Assembly: GCA_003156975.1 (NCBI GenBank)
Contig: PMIE01000114.1
Location: forward strand, 1 to 40,295
From: Chloroflexota bacterium
Lineage (GTDB): Bacteria; Chloroflexota; Limnocylindria; Limnocylindrales; CSP1-4
Direction of reading: 5' to 3'
DNA: 40,295 bases
Shown here: positions 1 to 8,427 of the stretch, in pieces
Layout: each line of letters starts with the position of its first letter
Numbering within the stretch: position 1 is the stretch's first letter
Position numbers and translations under genes: made by a program
The notes under the pieces: generated by a model
The model's database searches: none
Seen by the model: the letters and a program-made list of their open reading frames with translations, nothing else
What the model was told of the DNA's origin: nothing

Positions 1-1
1 C

Positions 2-1129
2 GGATACCGCGGCACCATCCACTTCGCAAGCTCGGACACTGCGGCGGTCCTGCCGGCCAACTATCTGTTCACGGCCACCGATGCGGGCGTCCATACGTTC
101 GCCTCGGGGGTCACTCTCAAGACCGTCGGGACGAGCTCGGTCAGCGCGACCGACACGGTCAGCGCATCGATCACCGGATCTCAGAGCGGCATCCTCGTCA
201 CCCCCGCCGCCGCCAAGACCGTGGTCCTCTCGGGAATGCCCAACCCGCTCCTGGCCGGCACCATCGCCACCTTCACCGTTACGGTGCGTGACACCTTCGG
301 CAACGTCGCTGGCGGCTACCGGGGCCGGGTCCACTTTACGAGCACGGACCTCGCCGCGGTCTTGCCATCGAACTACACCTTCACAGCGTCCGACGCCGGC
401 GTCCACACGTTCAAGCTGATCCTGACCACCCCGGGGTCGAGGACCGTCACCGTAACCGATACGGTGACGACGACCATCACGGCGACCTCGACCACCGTCG
501 TGACCCAGGCGCCGGCGGCCAGGCTCGTCGTTACGGGCTTCCCGACCACCGACGTCGCCGGTGTAGCCCACGCCGTCACCGTCAGCGCGCGTGACGCATA
601 CGGCAACGTGGCCACCGGATACCGCGGCACGATCCACCTTTCGAGTTCCGATCCCTCGGCGGCTCTGGCTGCCAACTACACCTTTACAGCGTCCGACGCC
701 GGAGTACACACGTTCACCGTCGGCGCCACCCTCAAGACCTCCGGGCTGCAGTCGATTTCCACGACCGACACCACGACTGGCTCGATCAAGGGATCCGAGT
801 CCGGGATCTCTGTCGGGGCCGCCGGGGCGGCCACGCTGGCTGTCGAAGGCACAGGCGATCCGATCCTCGCCGACTCGGTCACGGTCTTCACCGTGACGGT
901 GTTGGACGCCTTCGGCAACGTCGCCAGCGGCTACACCGGGACCGTCACTTTCACAAGCTCGGACCCGGACGCCGTCGTTCCTTCGGATCAGACATTCACC
1001 GCGGGCGACGCCGGGGTCCACACTTTCGTCACGATCCTGGCGGCACCTGGCAACGCAAGCGTGGTTGCGACGGACAAGGGCACGGCGGCGATCACCGGAA
1101 CATGGAGCTTCACCGTTACCGCGCCGTAG
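2..1129 (+). CDS. Ig-like repeat surface protein, C-terminal part (5' end outside window)
   Basis: The frame is open from base 2, so the gene starts upstream of the window. It ends at a TAG at 1127-1129. The visible 375 residues hold four copies of a roughly 101-104 residue beta-rich repeat. Copies begin with GYRGT/GYTGT-type motifs at bases 2, 314, 617 and 929. Each copy has an FTxxDAGVHTF-type motif, and the copies are linked by D-A-(Y/F)-G-N-V-A segments. Composition is rich in Thr, Ala, Val and Ser, with no Cys and no catalytic motif. Such arrays are typical of stacked Ig-like domains in secreted adhesins or stalk proteins. There is no C-terminal membrane anchor or sorting signal; the chain ends in a Thr/Val-rich strand. 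The gene converges with the ABC operon. The domain class is clear from the repeats; the adhesive role is inferred. Confidence 0.8.
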   Translation, partial: GYRGTIHFASSDTAAVLPANYLFTATDAGVHTFASGVTLKTVGTSSVSATDTVSASITGSQSGILVTPAAAKTVVLSGMPNPLLAGTIATFTVTVRDTFGNVAGGYRGRVHFTSTDLAAVLPSNYTFTASDAGVHTFKLILTTPGSRTVTVTDTVTTTITATSTTVVTQAPAARLVVTGFPTTDVAGVAHAVTVSARDAYGNVATGYRGTIHLSSSDPSAALAANYTFTASDAGVHTFTVGATLKTSGLQSISTTDTTTGSIKGSESGISVGAAGAATLAVEGTGDPILADSVTVFTVTVLDAFGNVASGYTGTVTFTSSDPDAVVPSDQTFTAGDAGVHTFVTILAAPGNASVVATDKGTAAITGTWSFTVTAP

Positions 1130-1141
1130 ACCGTGGGTGAA

Positions 1142-1178
1142 TTGCCGGGAGGCCTCGCTAGTCGCTCCCGCCCGGCAA
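1142..1178. terminator. Bidirectional hairpin between convergent genes
   Basis: Perfect 8-nt arms TTGCCGGG (1142-1149) and CCCGGCAA (1171-1178) flank a 21-nt loop, inside which GAG and CTC can extend the pairing. The site begins 13 nt after the stop of the Ig-like gene and overlaps the last codons of the convergent permease gene. There is no T-tract on either side, so termination is inferred from position and dyad only. Confidence 0.4.
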
Positions 1179-1925
1179 CTCGAAACGCATCAGCTTCCAC
1201 GTGGCGAGGACGAGCGCCGAAACCACGAGCACACCGGCCAGGAGAAGGGCCGTCTCAGCGGAGAGGCGCACTTCCTGGAGCGGCAATTTGTAGACGGCCG
1301 TCGACGCGCCCAGGGCGTACTGGCGGATCGACAGGTTCGCGATTCCCGGCAGCATGAACGAGAGAGCTCCCTCCCAGACAAGCATGTAGCCGATACCCAG
1401 GACCAACGCTCGGCGCGTGAACAGGCTGACGGCGAGAAAGAGAGAGACATAGCAGGCGGAGCCGACCACCACCGCGAGGAGCTGGGCCATGGTCGCGGAG
1501 ACTCCGTCGCTTCCGGCCGGAGCCATATCGATGATGCCGGCCAGCACTGTTGACGAGCCGGTCAACAGGATCGCCATCGCCAAAGCGGTGATGGCCTTCG
1601 CCGCGATCACGATCCAGCGAGGCACCGGCTTGGCCAGCAGGTAGACGACCGTGCCGTCGTCGATCTCAGCTCCGAATGCGCCGGACCCGAACAGGATGGC
1701 GACGAGCGGCATGAGGATCGTCATCGTGATCGTGTCGAAGATCCGGCGGGTGAAGCGTTCGACTTCGGTCTCACCTGCGGCACGGAAGGCGACGGCCAGC
1801 AATACGGGAAGCGCCGAGAGAAGGATCAGCAGCAGGGTGCGACGACGCCCAAGCAGCTGTCGCAGGGTGACCCTGGAAATCTCCATGAAGGCAGCGATCA
1901 AACCCACCGGCGCCACCTCACTCAT
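1158..1925 (-). CDS. ABC-2 type transporter permease
   Basis: This 255-residue protein has an N-terminal cytoplasmic segment and about six hydrophobic spans. The first is near residues 31-47, followed by pairs around 86-102, 110-130, 146-166, 172-190 and 222-240. The charged motif DDGTVVYLLAKPVPR between spans is typical of ABC-2 permeases. The start codon overlaps the stop of the preceding ATPase gene by four bases (ATGA), so the two are translationally coupled and likely form one exporter. The substrate cannot be deduced. It is the last gene of a four-gene operon made of two ATPase/permease pairs, and it faces the Ig-like gene convergently. Confidence 0.8.
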   Translation of the reverse strand: MSEVAPVGLIAAFMEISRVTLRQLLGRRRTLLLILLSALPVLLAVAFRAAGETEVERFTRRIFDTITMTILMPLVAILFGSGAFGAEIDDGTVVYLLAKPVPRWIVIAAKAITALAMAILLTGSSTVLAGIIDMAPAGSDGVSATMAQLLAVVVGSACYVSLFLAVSLFTRRALVLGIGYMLVWEGALSFMLPGIANLSIRQYALGASTAVYKLPLQEVRLSAETALLLAGVLVVSALVLATWKLMRFELPGGSD

Positions 1926-2887
1926 CGCCGCACCAGATAGTCGAAGACGCTCTCCAGCGACTCATCGGCAGGTGTGACCTCCAGCAGCCGAACGCCCGCG
2001 GCGCGACTCGCTCCGGCGATCAACCGCCGGAATGCGCCGAGCTGGGCGGTCTGAACGCACAAGCCGGCCGGCGTGAGCTCGACCGCGAAGACCGCCGGAT
2101 CGGCCATCAACGTTGTGGCGAGGCGGCGATCATCGCTCGAACGAATGGAGATGTTGTGCGGCCTGTCCGTCATCAGGGCGCGTATCGCGCGGAAGTCCCC
2201 GGAAGCGGCCAGCCGGCCGGCAACAACGACCAGGATTTCCGTTCCCACCCGCTCGACTTCCTCGAGGATGTGCGACGAGAAGAGGATCGTCCGACCCTCA
2301 TCCGCCAGGACACCCAGGAGGTCCATCATGGCAATTCGCTGGCGGGGGTCCATGCCGTTGAACGGCTCATCGAGGAGAAGCACCTGCGGGTCGTGGACCA
2401 GCGATCCGGCCACTTTGACGCGTTGGCGCATCCCCTTGGAGTACGTCCCGATCTGGCGGTCCATCGAGTCTTCCAGCCCGACTCGCGCGATTGCCGCCCG
2501 CGCCGCGCCGTCTGGGTCGCGCAGACCCTGCAGTCTGGCGTTGAACTTCACGTAGTCCCGGCCGGTCAGGAATGGGTATACGGCCTCTCGCTCCGGCACC
2601 AGCCCGATCTGGCGGTACACCGACGGATCTCGGTGGGGGCTGCGGCCCAGGATGTGGACCGATCCGGCAGAGGGTGCGAGGAAGCCGGCGAGCATGTGAA
2701 GGAGCGTCGTCTTGCCGGCGCCGTTGGGGCCGAGCAGGCCGGTGACGCCGGCGCCGAGACTGAAGCTCACGTCATTGACGGCGACCACGTTGCCGTACCA
2801 GCGTGCGGCGTGGACGAGTTCGATGGCGGGCGCAACCTCAGACCGAACCTGCAGTCCGTTGACTTCGGGGTCGACTTGGGCGGTCAT
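1922..2887 (-). CDS. ABC transporter ATP-binding protein (second pair)
   Basis: This 321-residue ABC ATPase energises the adjacent permease. Walker A GPNGAGKTT lies at about residues 53-61, the signature is YSKGMRQRVKVAG, and Walker B VLLLDEPFNGMDP is followed by the switch histidine in SSHILEEVE. A C-terminal extension of about 90 residues is typical of ABC-2/drug or lantibiotic-type exporters. The ATG at 2887 is chosen because it overlaps the upstream permease stop by four bases and gives a family-length protein; the frame stays open much further upstream but there reads antisense-like sequence over the permease gene. The substrate is unknown. Confidence 0.88.
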   Translation of the reverse strand: MTAQVDPEVNGLQVRSEVAPAIELVHAARWYGNVVAVNDVSFSLGAGVTGLLGPNGAGKTTLLHMLAGFLAPSAGSVHILGRSPHRDPSVYRQIGLVPEREAVYPFLTGRDYVKFNARLQGLRDPDGAARAAIARVGLEDSMDRQIGTYSKGMRQRVKVAGSLVHDPQVLLLDEPFNGMDPRQRIAMMDLLGVLADEGRTILFSSHILEEVERVGTEILVVVAGRLAASGDFRAIRALMTDRPHNISIRSSDDRRLATTLMADPAVFAVELTPAGLCVQTAQLGAFRRLIAGASRAAGVRLLEVTPADESLESVFDYLVRR

Positions 2888-3849
2888 GCGGGCACTCGGC
2901 GGTAGCGGTAGACGAGGACTGCAGTCGCCACGACGATGCTCCCGATCGAGGCCACCAGATAGGTGCCACTTGTCAAGGAGCCGGCGAAGTCCTGCGGGTC
3001 GAGCGGCTGACCGAAGAACCAGTAGGTGGCTCCGATAAGCGAGGTGACCGGCGTGAAGACAAAGAGCTTGTCTGTCCAGGAGCCGCCGCCCGTCTGGCCG
3101 ATCGAGTACAGAGCCGCCGGGATCGCCTCCATGAGCAGGATGTAGGCGACGATTCCGATGGCCGAGTAGGCCCGGCGCGGCGAGAACGATGAAATCGCCA
3201 AAGAGAGGCTGGCCAGGCCGGCAGCGACCAGCGCCGTGGCCGGGATGGACGGGAGTGCCTTGGGCAGCTCGTCGCCGACCGCCTTGAACGCATCCGACTG
3301 CATCAGGACGTCGCCGACGAAGAGGGCCAGGGCCGGGGCCGCCAGCAGAATGAAGAGCGAGAGCGCGAGAGAACCCAAGCGAGCCACGGCGTACGTCATG
3401 CGGCCCATTGCCCTGGTGAAGTAGAGCGGCAGCACGTGGTACCGCTGATCGCGGCATACAAGTTCCGGGGCCTGGGCTACGCAGAAGAGGAAGGCCAGAA
3501 AGTAGAAGTCCGCGAAGTAGTTGTGATAGTTGAGGAGCTGGAGCTGGTCACCGGCCGCGATCCGCTGGGCGAAGACGGACGAGAATGCCAGTTGGACCAC
3601 CGCCGGCAGCGCATACAGGCCGGCGAGGATGAACGGAGCAGCTTTTGCCGTCATGGGCCGCCCGAGACCCCAGACGCCGCGGAAGCTCTCCACGAATAGC
3701 GACCACATGGCGTAGCCACGGCCATTCCGCTTGCCGTTGTAGTGGCGGTAGCCGAGGTCGTAGATGCTGCCCGCCGGGGCAGTGGCAGCGGCGATGGCGG
3801 TGGCCGGCGCAGTAGCCGGGACCCCGGCGGCGCGCTTCGGATCGGTCAT
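2884..3849 (-). CDS. ABC transporter permease (first pair)
   Basis: The protein has 321 residues. An Ala/Pro-rich start is followed by the motif YDLGYRHYNGKRNGR, seen in ABC permeases encoded beside such ATPases. About six membrane spans follow, from residue 70 to the end, and the chain closes with a basic tail. The gene overlaps both neighbours by four bases (ATGA), which places it firmly in the operon. It presumably pairs with the ATPase at 3846-4766. The function as exporter permease is supported by topology and context; the cargo is not known. Confidence 0.8.
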   Translation of the reverse strand: MTDPKRAAGVPATAPATAIAAATAPAGSIYDLGYRHYNGKRNGRGYAMWSLFVESFRGVWGLGRPMTAKAAPFILAGLYALPAVVQLAFSSVFAQRIAAGDQLQLLNYHNYFADFYFLAFLFCVAQAPELVCRDQRYHVLPLYFTRAMGRMTYAVARLGSLALSLFILLAAPALALFVGDVLMQSDAFKAVGDELPKALPSIPATALVAAGLASLSLAISSFSPRRAYSAIGIVAYILLMEAIPAALYSIGQTGGGSWTDKLFVFTPVTSLIGATYWFFGQPLDPQDFAGSLTSGTYLVASIGSIVVATAVLVYRYRRVPA

Positions 3850-4766
3850 TGGGCACTCCCCGGAGCGGCGGCGTCGTCGCGAAAGAGGTCTTCCAGCCGG
3901 CCGCGTTCCTGGCGGATCCGGACCAGCGGCACGGCCAGATCGGCCACGGCGTCGCGGACCACGTCGTACAGCGCATCGCTTTCGATCGCGACAAGGACGC
4001 GGGCTCCGTCCTGGCGCGCGCGAGCTCCCTTCGCGACGAGGGCGGCGGCAAGCCGGTCTGCGCCCTCTTCCACCTCAACGGCCAGGACCGGCACTCGCCG
4101 GGTGAAATGAGAGATGGGAGCGGCCTGAAGCAGACGGCCGGAGTCGATCGCGAGCAGGTACGTGCAAACCTGCTCGATTTCGCCGAGCAGATGCGACGCG
4201 ACCACGACCGCTATCCCAAACTCGGTGCCGGTCCGCTTGATCAGGTCCAGCATCTCGTCGCGGCCGGCCGGATCCAGGCCATTGGTGGGCTCGTCGAGCA
4301 GCAGCAGCTTGGGGTCGTGGACGAGTGCCTGCGCGAGCTTGACGCGCTGCTTCATGCCAGTGGAATAGCCGCCGATCTGGCGGTAACGCTCTTCGTACAG
4401 ACCCACGTGACGCAGAACCTCGGCGGTTCGTTCGCGAGCCGCGGATCTCGGCAGACCCGAGATACGGGCCATATGGGTGACGAACTCCGTTGCGCCAACG
4501 TCCGGAGGCAGACAGTCGTGCTCGGGCATATAGCCCACGATCTGGCGGATCGCCCGGGTCTCACGAACCGAGTCCATCCCGAGCACGCTGGCGGTGCCAC
4601 TGGTGGGCGCCACAAGCCCCAGGAGGATCTTGAGCAGCGTGCTCTTGCCTGCGCCGTTTGCCCCGACCAGTCCGATGATGCCCGGCTCAACCGCCAGGTC
4701 GAGCTTTTCCAGGGCCTTGACCGGCCCGTAGTGTTTGGTCAGGCCCGAGGCCTCGATCAGCGCCAT
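3846..4766 (-). CDS. ABC transporter ATP-binding protein (first pair)
   Basis: This 306-residue ATPase has all the hallmarks of its family: Walker A GANGAGKST at about residues 35-43, Q-loop region YMPEHDCLPP, signature YSTGMKQRVKLAQ, Walker B LLLLDEPTNGLDP and a switch His in ASHLLGEIE. It is the first gene of the four-gene exporter operon. The 132-nt gap upstream is shared with the divergent HDOD gene. A TATGAT hexamer lies on the minus strand about 50 nt before the start, but no convincing -35 accompanies it. A separate sigma-28-like site in the same gap points the other way. Confidence 0.9.
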   Translation of the reverse strand: MALIEASGLTKHYGPVKALEKLDLAVEPGIIGLVGANGAGKSTLLKILLGLVAPTSGTASVLGMDSVRETRAIRQIVGYMPEHDCLPPDVGATEFVTHMARISGLPRSAARERTAEVLRHVGLYEERYRQIGGYSTGMKQRVKLAQALVHDPKLLLLDEPTNGLDPAGRDEMLDLIKRTGTEFGIAVVVASHLLGEIEQVCTYLLAIDSGRLLQAAPISHFTRRVPVLAVEVEEGADRLAAALVAKGARARQDGARVLVAIESDALYDVVRDAVADLAVPLVRIRQERGRLEDLFRDDAAAPGSAQ

Positions 4767-4864
4767 GTCCAGATACTGTCCCCACCACGTCGATGAAGCG
4801 TCATCATAAGTGCTGGTTCTCGCTCATCATCGAGACCGATCGCAAAGATTGCGAGCCAACACGT

Positions 4865-4891
4865 TCAAGCCCATGGCCTTGTCACCGACAC
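4865..4891 (+). promoter_or_regulatory. Sigma-28-like promoter of the HDOD gene
   Basis: TCAA (4865-4868), a 15-nt spacer, then ACCGACAC (4884-4891). This matches the motility sigma consensus (TAAA-N15-GCCGATAA) and the other seven sites in this window. The -10 ends seven bases before the GTG start at 4899, so the transcript should begin at or next to the start codon. Confidence 0.65.
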
Positions 4892-4898
4892 CCTCTCT

Positions 4899-5780
4899 GT
4901 GGAAGTCCTAACTAGCACAACTCTTGACCGAGCGCGGCAGATCGTCCAGCACGCGCACGCAATCAGCCCGTCCGCCAGCCTCCTCAGGCTAGAGCAGCAG
5001 CTGCGGCAGGGCGACTCGAACGCGCGCCAGCTGGCCAAGCTGATCGACGGCTCCCCCGCCCTCGCGGCCCGCGTTCTGCGGATGGCCAACTCGGCCTTCT
5101 ATGCCCCGGCGGAGCCCGTCACCACCCTGTCACGGGCAGTGGCTCTGCTTGGCGACACGGTTCTGCGACAACTGGTCCTGACCTCGCTCATCGTTTCGCG
5201 GCGGGCAGGCAATCGCAGCCCCCGCGAGGCCCTGGCTGCAGCTCGCTTGACCGGAGACGCCGTTCGCGCCGCCGTCGTTGGCAGGATGCTGGCTCAGATG
5301 TCTCGGTCCGCCGACCCCGACACCACCTTCGCAGCCGGCCTGCTCCACGACCTCGGCCATGTCTATCTGCTCGACGATGTTGGCGAACGCTACGCCAGCT
5401 ACTTGCTCGACCCGCACGCCCACGACGCCCGCAACGCCGCCGGCCAGCTGGACATGGAGATCGAACTCTCCGGCACCACGCATCAGGATGTCGGCGCCGT
5501 GTTCGCATACGAGTGGAACCTGCCCCCGGTCATCGCCAGGGTTCTGTGGGACCACCACGTACCGAGCCCGGGTTCGCTGGGTTCCTTGATCGCCGGCTCC
5601 GACGTCCTCCTTCGCGAGCTCAGCTACCCAACCGTCGTCGACGCCGCCGATCAGCAGCTCGAAGGCGACGCGGTGCTTGCCGCCCTGAACATCACCCGTG
5701 AGCGCTGGGACGAACGCGCCGCAACCGTGCGCGAGTCCTTCTCGGAGCTGCTCTCGATCTTCGACGTCCAGGCTGGCTGA
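4899..5780 (+). CDS. HDOD domain signalling protein
   Basis: The protein has 293 residues. An HDOD domain covers about residues 20-215, with the signature GSPALAARVLRMANSAFY region and the HD-like GLLHDLGHVYLLD segment. HDOD proteins are usually non-catalytic scaffolds in motility, chemotaxis and c-di-GMP signalling. The GTG at 4899 is preferred because a sigma-28-like -10 ends only seven bases upstream and no Shine-Dalgarno is present, which together point to a leaderless mRNA starting at this codon. The gene stands alone, divergent from the ABC operon and convergent with the flagellar operon. The promoter links it to the late motility regulon. Confidence 0.85.
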   Translation: MEVLTSTTLDRARQIVQHAHAISPSASLLRLEQQLRQGDSNARQLAKLIDGSPALAARVLRMANSAFYAPAEPVTTLSRAVALLGDTVLRQLVLTSLIVSRRAGNRSPREALAAARLTGDAVRAAVVGRMLAQMSRSADPDTTFAAGLLHDLGHVYLLDDVGERYASYLLDPHAHDARNAAGQLDMEIELSGTTHQDVGAVFAYEWNLPPVIARVLWDHHVPSPGSLGSLIAGSDVLLRELSYPTVVDAADQQLEGDAVLAALNITRERWDERAATVRESFSELLSIFDVQAG

Positions 5781-5858
5781 TCCCTCTTCGCACTCCGCGC
5801 TTCCGGCGCCTCCTGGCCTGGTTCGGCGTGCGCGTCGCGCGGGTTGGGTGACGCGAGA

Positions 5859-7028
5859 TCAGCGCAACCGGACCGATCGGCGGTCGTACCAGCGGATGAA
5901 CATCCAGCACAGGAACAGGATCGCCACCGCGACCAACGCCGCTCCCTGGACCGGCGGATAGCTGGCGATGTCCCTGGCCGTGTCGACGACCGTCGAGGTC
6001 GTGGGCGGCTTGGGGGTCGGGATGGATGCGGGCGGATTCCCGCCCGGAGCGGGGGTAGCCCCGGTCGAACCCTGGCCGAGGAAGAGCGAGGATCCGCTCG
6101 GAATCGCCGCCATGGCAACCGGGGACTGCTGGTCCTTCAGGTCGATCGTCTTCTGGAGCTTGCCGGTGGCATCAAAGGCCTCAATCGCGGCGGCCTCGGC
6201 AACGTGCAGGAACGAGCCTTCGTCGCTGACCGCGAGCGCCGTCGCGGTCTGCTTGGGTGTCGCGAGCTTGGTTGCCGTCTTGCCATCGACCTTCCACAGG
6301 CTCGAACCGCCTCCCACGACAGCCGTGGAAGACATGGCGGCGACGGCGTTTGGCGCGGCCGGCAGCTTGACCGTCCAGGTGACCAGAAGCGATGTGAGAT
6401 CGATGCGGACGAGCGCATCGGGATCCTGAGTAGCGACGAGGACGGCGCCCTTGCCCCTATCTATTGCCAGGGCCACGATGCCTCCGGCGACGGTTGTCTT
6501 CCGGAGCGTCGCGGTAGCCGGATCCACAACCTCGAGCCAGCTCTTGCCGGCCTCGGCCACCGCGACTCGCGCGTCCCGGCGATCGCCCGCCAGCAAATTG
6601 CCGGCCCCGGGCAGCTGGGCGCTCTCGGTCACGGCGCCGCCGTGGATCACGGCGAAAGCCAGCGTCCGGCGAGTTGGCATGGTCCCAACGAGGATCTCGC
6701 CGGCCGGGAAGGCCAGCGCGGAGACGGGGCCGGGCATCCCGATCTGGGCCTGGACGTCCAGCGAAGCGATATCGATCGGGATGACTCCGCTTCCGGCGTT
6801 ACTGACAAACAGGTCGCGGCCGTCGGGGCTGAAGGCGACAGACTGCGGCGCCGGCACCATCGGGATCGTGTTGACGACCGTGGAGGTCGACACGTGGATC
6901 TCGAGCACGCCTGCCGAGCTGGCCACGTAGAGATCGCCGACGCCGTTGGCAAGAACGGCACCAGAGAGCGTCATCGTAAGGAGCGTTGCGAGCGCTCCGC
7001 TAGCCAGGAGAAGCTTTCCGGTCTTCAC
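5859..7028 (-). CDS. Secreted beta-propeller-like protein with C-terminal membrane anchor
   Basis: The protein has 389 residues. A signal peptide covers about residues 1-27 (basic start, hydrophobic core, AVLA cleavage-like end). Repeated beta-propeller blades (YVTN/WD40-like, e.g. VAFSPDGRDLFVSN and ALAVSDEGSFLHVAE) run from about 28 to 315. A Pro/Thr-rich linker and one membrane span follow near residues 357-375, and the chain ends in a basic tail, WYDRRSVRLR. The GTG at 7028 is chosen because it opens the signal peptide and has GCAGGAA about 9 nt upstream; a longer reading to 7133 would bury the signal peptide. It is the last gene after flgE in the same orientation, 130 nt away across a strong inverted repeat. 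No enzymatic motif is visible. I do not recognise it as a known flagellar protein. Confidence 0.75.
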   Translation of the reverse strand: MKTGKLLLASGALATLLTMTLSGAVLANGVGDLYVASSAGVLEIHVSTSTVVNTIPMVPAPQSVAFSPDGRDLFVSNAGSGVIPIDIASLDVQAQIGMPGPVSALAFPAGEILVGTMPTRRTLAFAVIHGGAVTESAQLPGAGNLLAGDRRDARVAVAEAGKSWLEVVDPATATLRKTTVAGGIVALAIDRGKGAVLVATQDPDALVRIDLTSLLVTWTVKLPAAPNAVAAMSSTAVVGGGSSLWKVDGKTATKLATPKQTATALAVSDEGSFLHVAEAAAIEAFDATGKLQKTIDLKDQQSPVAMAAIPSGSSLFLGQGSTGATPAPGGNPPASIPTPKPPTTSTVVDTARDIASYPPVQGAALVAVAILFLCWMFIRWYDRRSVRLR

Positions 7029-7090
7029 GAGAATTCCTGCGTCATTGGTGTGATGCCTGATTGAGGTGTCGGTCGAAACGGCTGGAAGCA

Positions 7091-7124
7091 GGTGGCCGGA
7101 CCATTGTGGGCCGATCCGGCCACC
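7091..7124 (-). terminator. Inverted repeat downstream of flgE
   Basis: Perfect 10-nt arms GGTGGCCGGA (7091-7100) and TCCGGCCACC (7115-7124) enclose a 14-nt loop, 35 nt after the flgE stop on the minus strand. There is no T-tract. It may end or stabilise the flagellar transcript and so lower expression of the propeller gene. Confidence 0.45.
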
Positions 7125-7158
7125 CACTGTCATCCGCTCCGCCGACGCGGACTAACTA

Positions 7159-8427
7159 CTAGCGCTTCAGGTTGACAAGTTCCTGGAGCATTTCATCCGA
7201 CGTGGTGATGACGCGGCTGTTGGCCTGGAAGCCTCTCTCCGCGGTGATCATGCCGGTGAACTGGGTTGCCAGGTCCACGTTCGACATCTCGAGCGCGCCC
7301 GTGGTCACGGTGCCGCGTCCGCCGGTCCCGGCGGTGCCGATGTTGGAGGCACCGGACGCGGAGGTCGCGGAGAAGTTGTTCTGGCCGGCTCGGAGGAGAC
7401 CGGCAGAGTTGAGGAAGTTGGCGAGAGCGATCTGGCCCAGGACCTGGGTCTGGCCGTTCGAGTAGACGCCGGAGAGCTGACCGGCGTTGCCGACGGCAAA
7501 GGTGGTCAGCGTGCCCGAGGTGAAGCCGTCGGTCTGTCCGGCCGGCTGGCTCGTGCCGCTGAACTGGGTCATCTGGCTGAGGTCGATCTTCGGGGTGGTC
7601 GAGGTTGCTCCGTCCGGGAAGGTAAAGCTGAGCGTGCCGGTTGAGGCGGAGAAGACGCCGCCGCTCGTGTAGGTCAGGGTTCCATCGTTGACGCCCGGGA
7701 CTGCCGAGCTGATGGCGATTCCGGTGTCGGCTGCGTCCTTGGTCGCCGCCCAACTCCAGGTATTGGCGGCCGTCTTGGTGAACGTGATCTTGACCGAGTG
7801 GGCGATGCCCAGGCTGTCGAAGACGGTCATGGTCGTCGGGACGGTCGTTGCCGCGACGGCGGGCGGTCCGACGACCGCTGTGGTGGCGCCGGCGTCGAGG
7901 TTGCCGCTCAGGGTCACGTTGGAGGTCGCCAGAGCCGTGGTGCGCTGGCCGATCGGAATCACGAGGTTGGTGATCGGCTGGGTGATATCGATCTGCCCGG
8001 CCGAGTTGGCCTGCCAGCCCTGGACCTTGAGGCCGCTGCCGGGATTGGCAAGCGAACCGTCGAGAGCGATGTCGAATGCTCCGTCTCGGGTGTACACGGT
8101 CTGGCTGCCATCGGACTCGACGAAGAAGCCGTCACCCTGGATTGCCATGTCGGTCGTCTTGCCGGTCGACTGCAGGTTACCCTGCGTCTGGAGGACGTCG
8201 ATGCCGGCGACCGTCATGCCGAGGCCGATCTGGGCGGGGTTGATGCTGCCGAGGCCACCCGACGGTGCCGTTGCGCCGTGGAGTGTCTGGGAAAGGATGT
8301 CCTGGAAGTTCACGCGGCCGGACTTGAAGCCGACGGTGTTGACGTTGGCGATGTTGTTGCCGATGACGTCCATCATCATCTGATGACCGCGAAGACCGGA
8401 GATCGCTGCGAACATTGAGCGAAGCAT
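7159..8427 (-). CDS. flgE: Flagellar hook protein FlgE
   Basis: This 422-residue protein forms the flagellar hook and is exported through the flagellar type III apparatus. The N-terminus (MLRSMFAAISGLRGHQ, then VIGNNIANVNTVGFKS) is the conserved rod/hook D0 signature. The C-terminus (MSNVDLATQFTGMITAERGF, then QANSRVITTSDEMLQELVNLKR) is the matching helix. The central region is Thr/Ser/Gly-rich and surface-exposed in homologues. AGGAGG lies seven bases before the ATG. It is preceded by a 183-nt structured gap, unusual in this otherwise compact operon. Confidence 0.96.
   Translation of the reverse strand: MLRSMFAAISGLRGHQMMMDVIGNNIANVNTVGFKSGRVNFQDILSQTLHGATAPSGGLGSINPAQIGLGMTVAGIDVLQTQGNLQSTGKTTDMAIQGDGFFVESDGSQTVYTRDGAFDIALDGSLANPGSGLKVQGWQANSAGQIDITQPITNLVIPIGQRTTALATSNVTLSGNLDAGATTAVVGPPAVAATTVPTTMTVFDSLGIAHSVKITFTKTAANTWSWAATKDAADTGIAISSAVPGVNDGTLTYTSGGVFSASTGTLSFTFPDGATSTTPKIDLSQMTQFSGTSQPAGQTDGFTSGTLTTFAVGNAGQLSGVYSNGQTQVLGQIALANFLNSAGLLRAGQNNFSATSASGASNIGTAGTGGRGTVTTGALEMSNVDLATQFTGMITAERGFQANSRVITTSDEMLQELVNLKR

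Noticed and set aside
7066-7092. Sigma-28-like site for the propeller gene (CCTG-N15-ACCGACAC, minus strand)
   Set aside because: The -10 matches, but the -35 CCTG does not fit TCAA. Kept out of the regulon unless transcript data support it.
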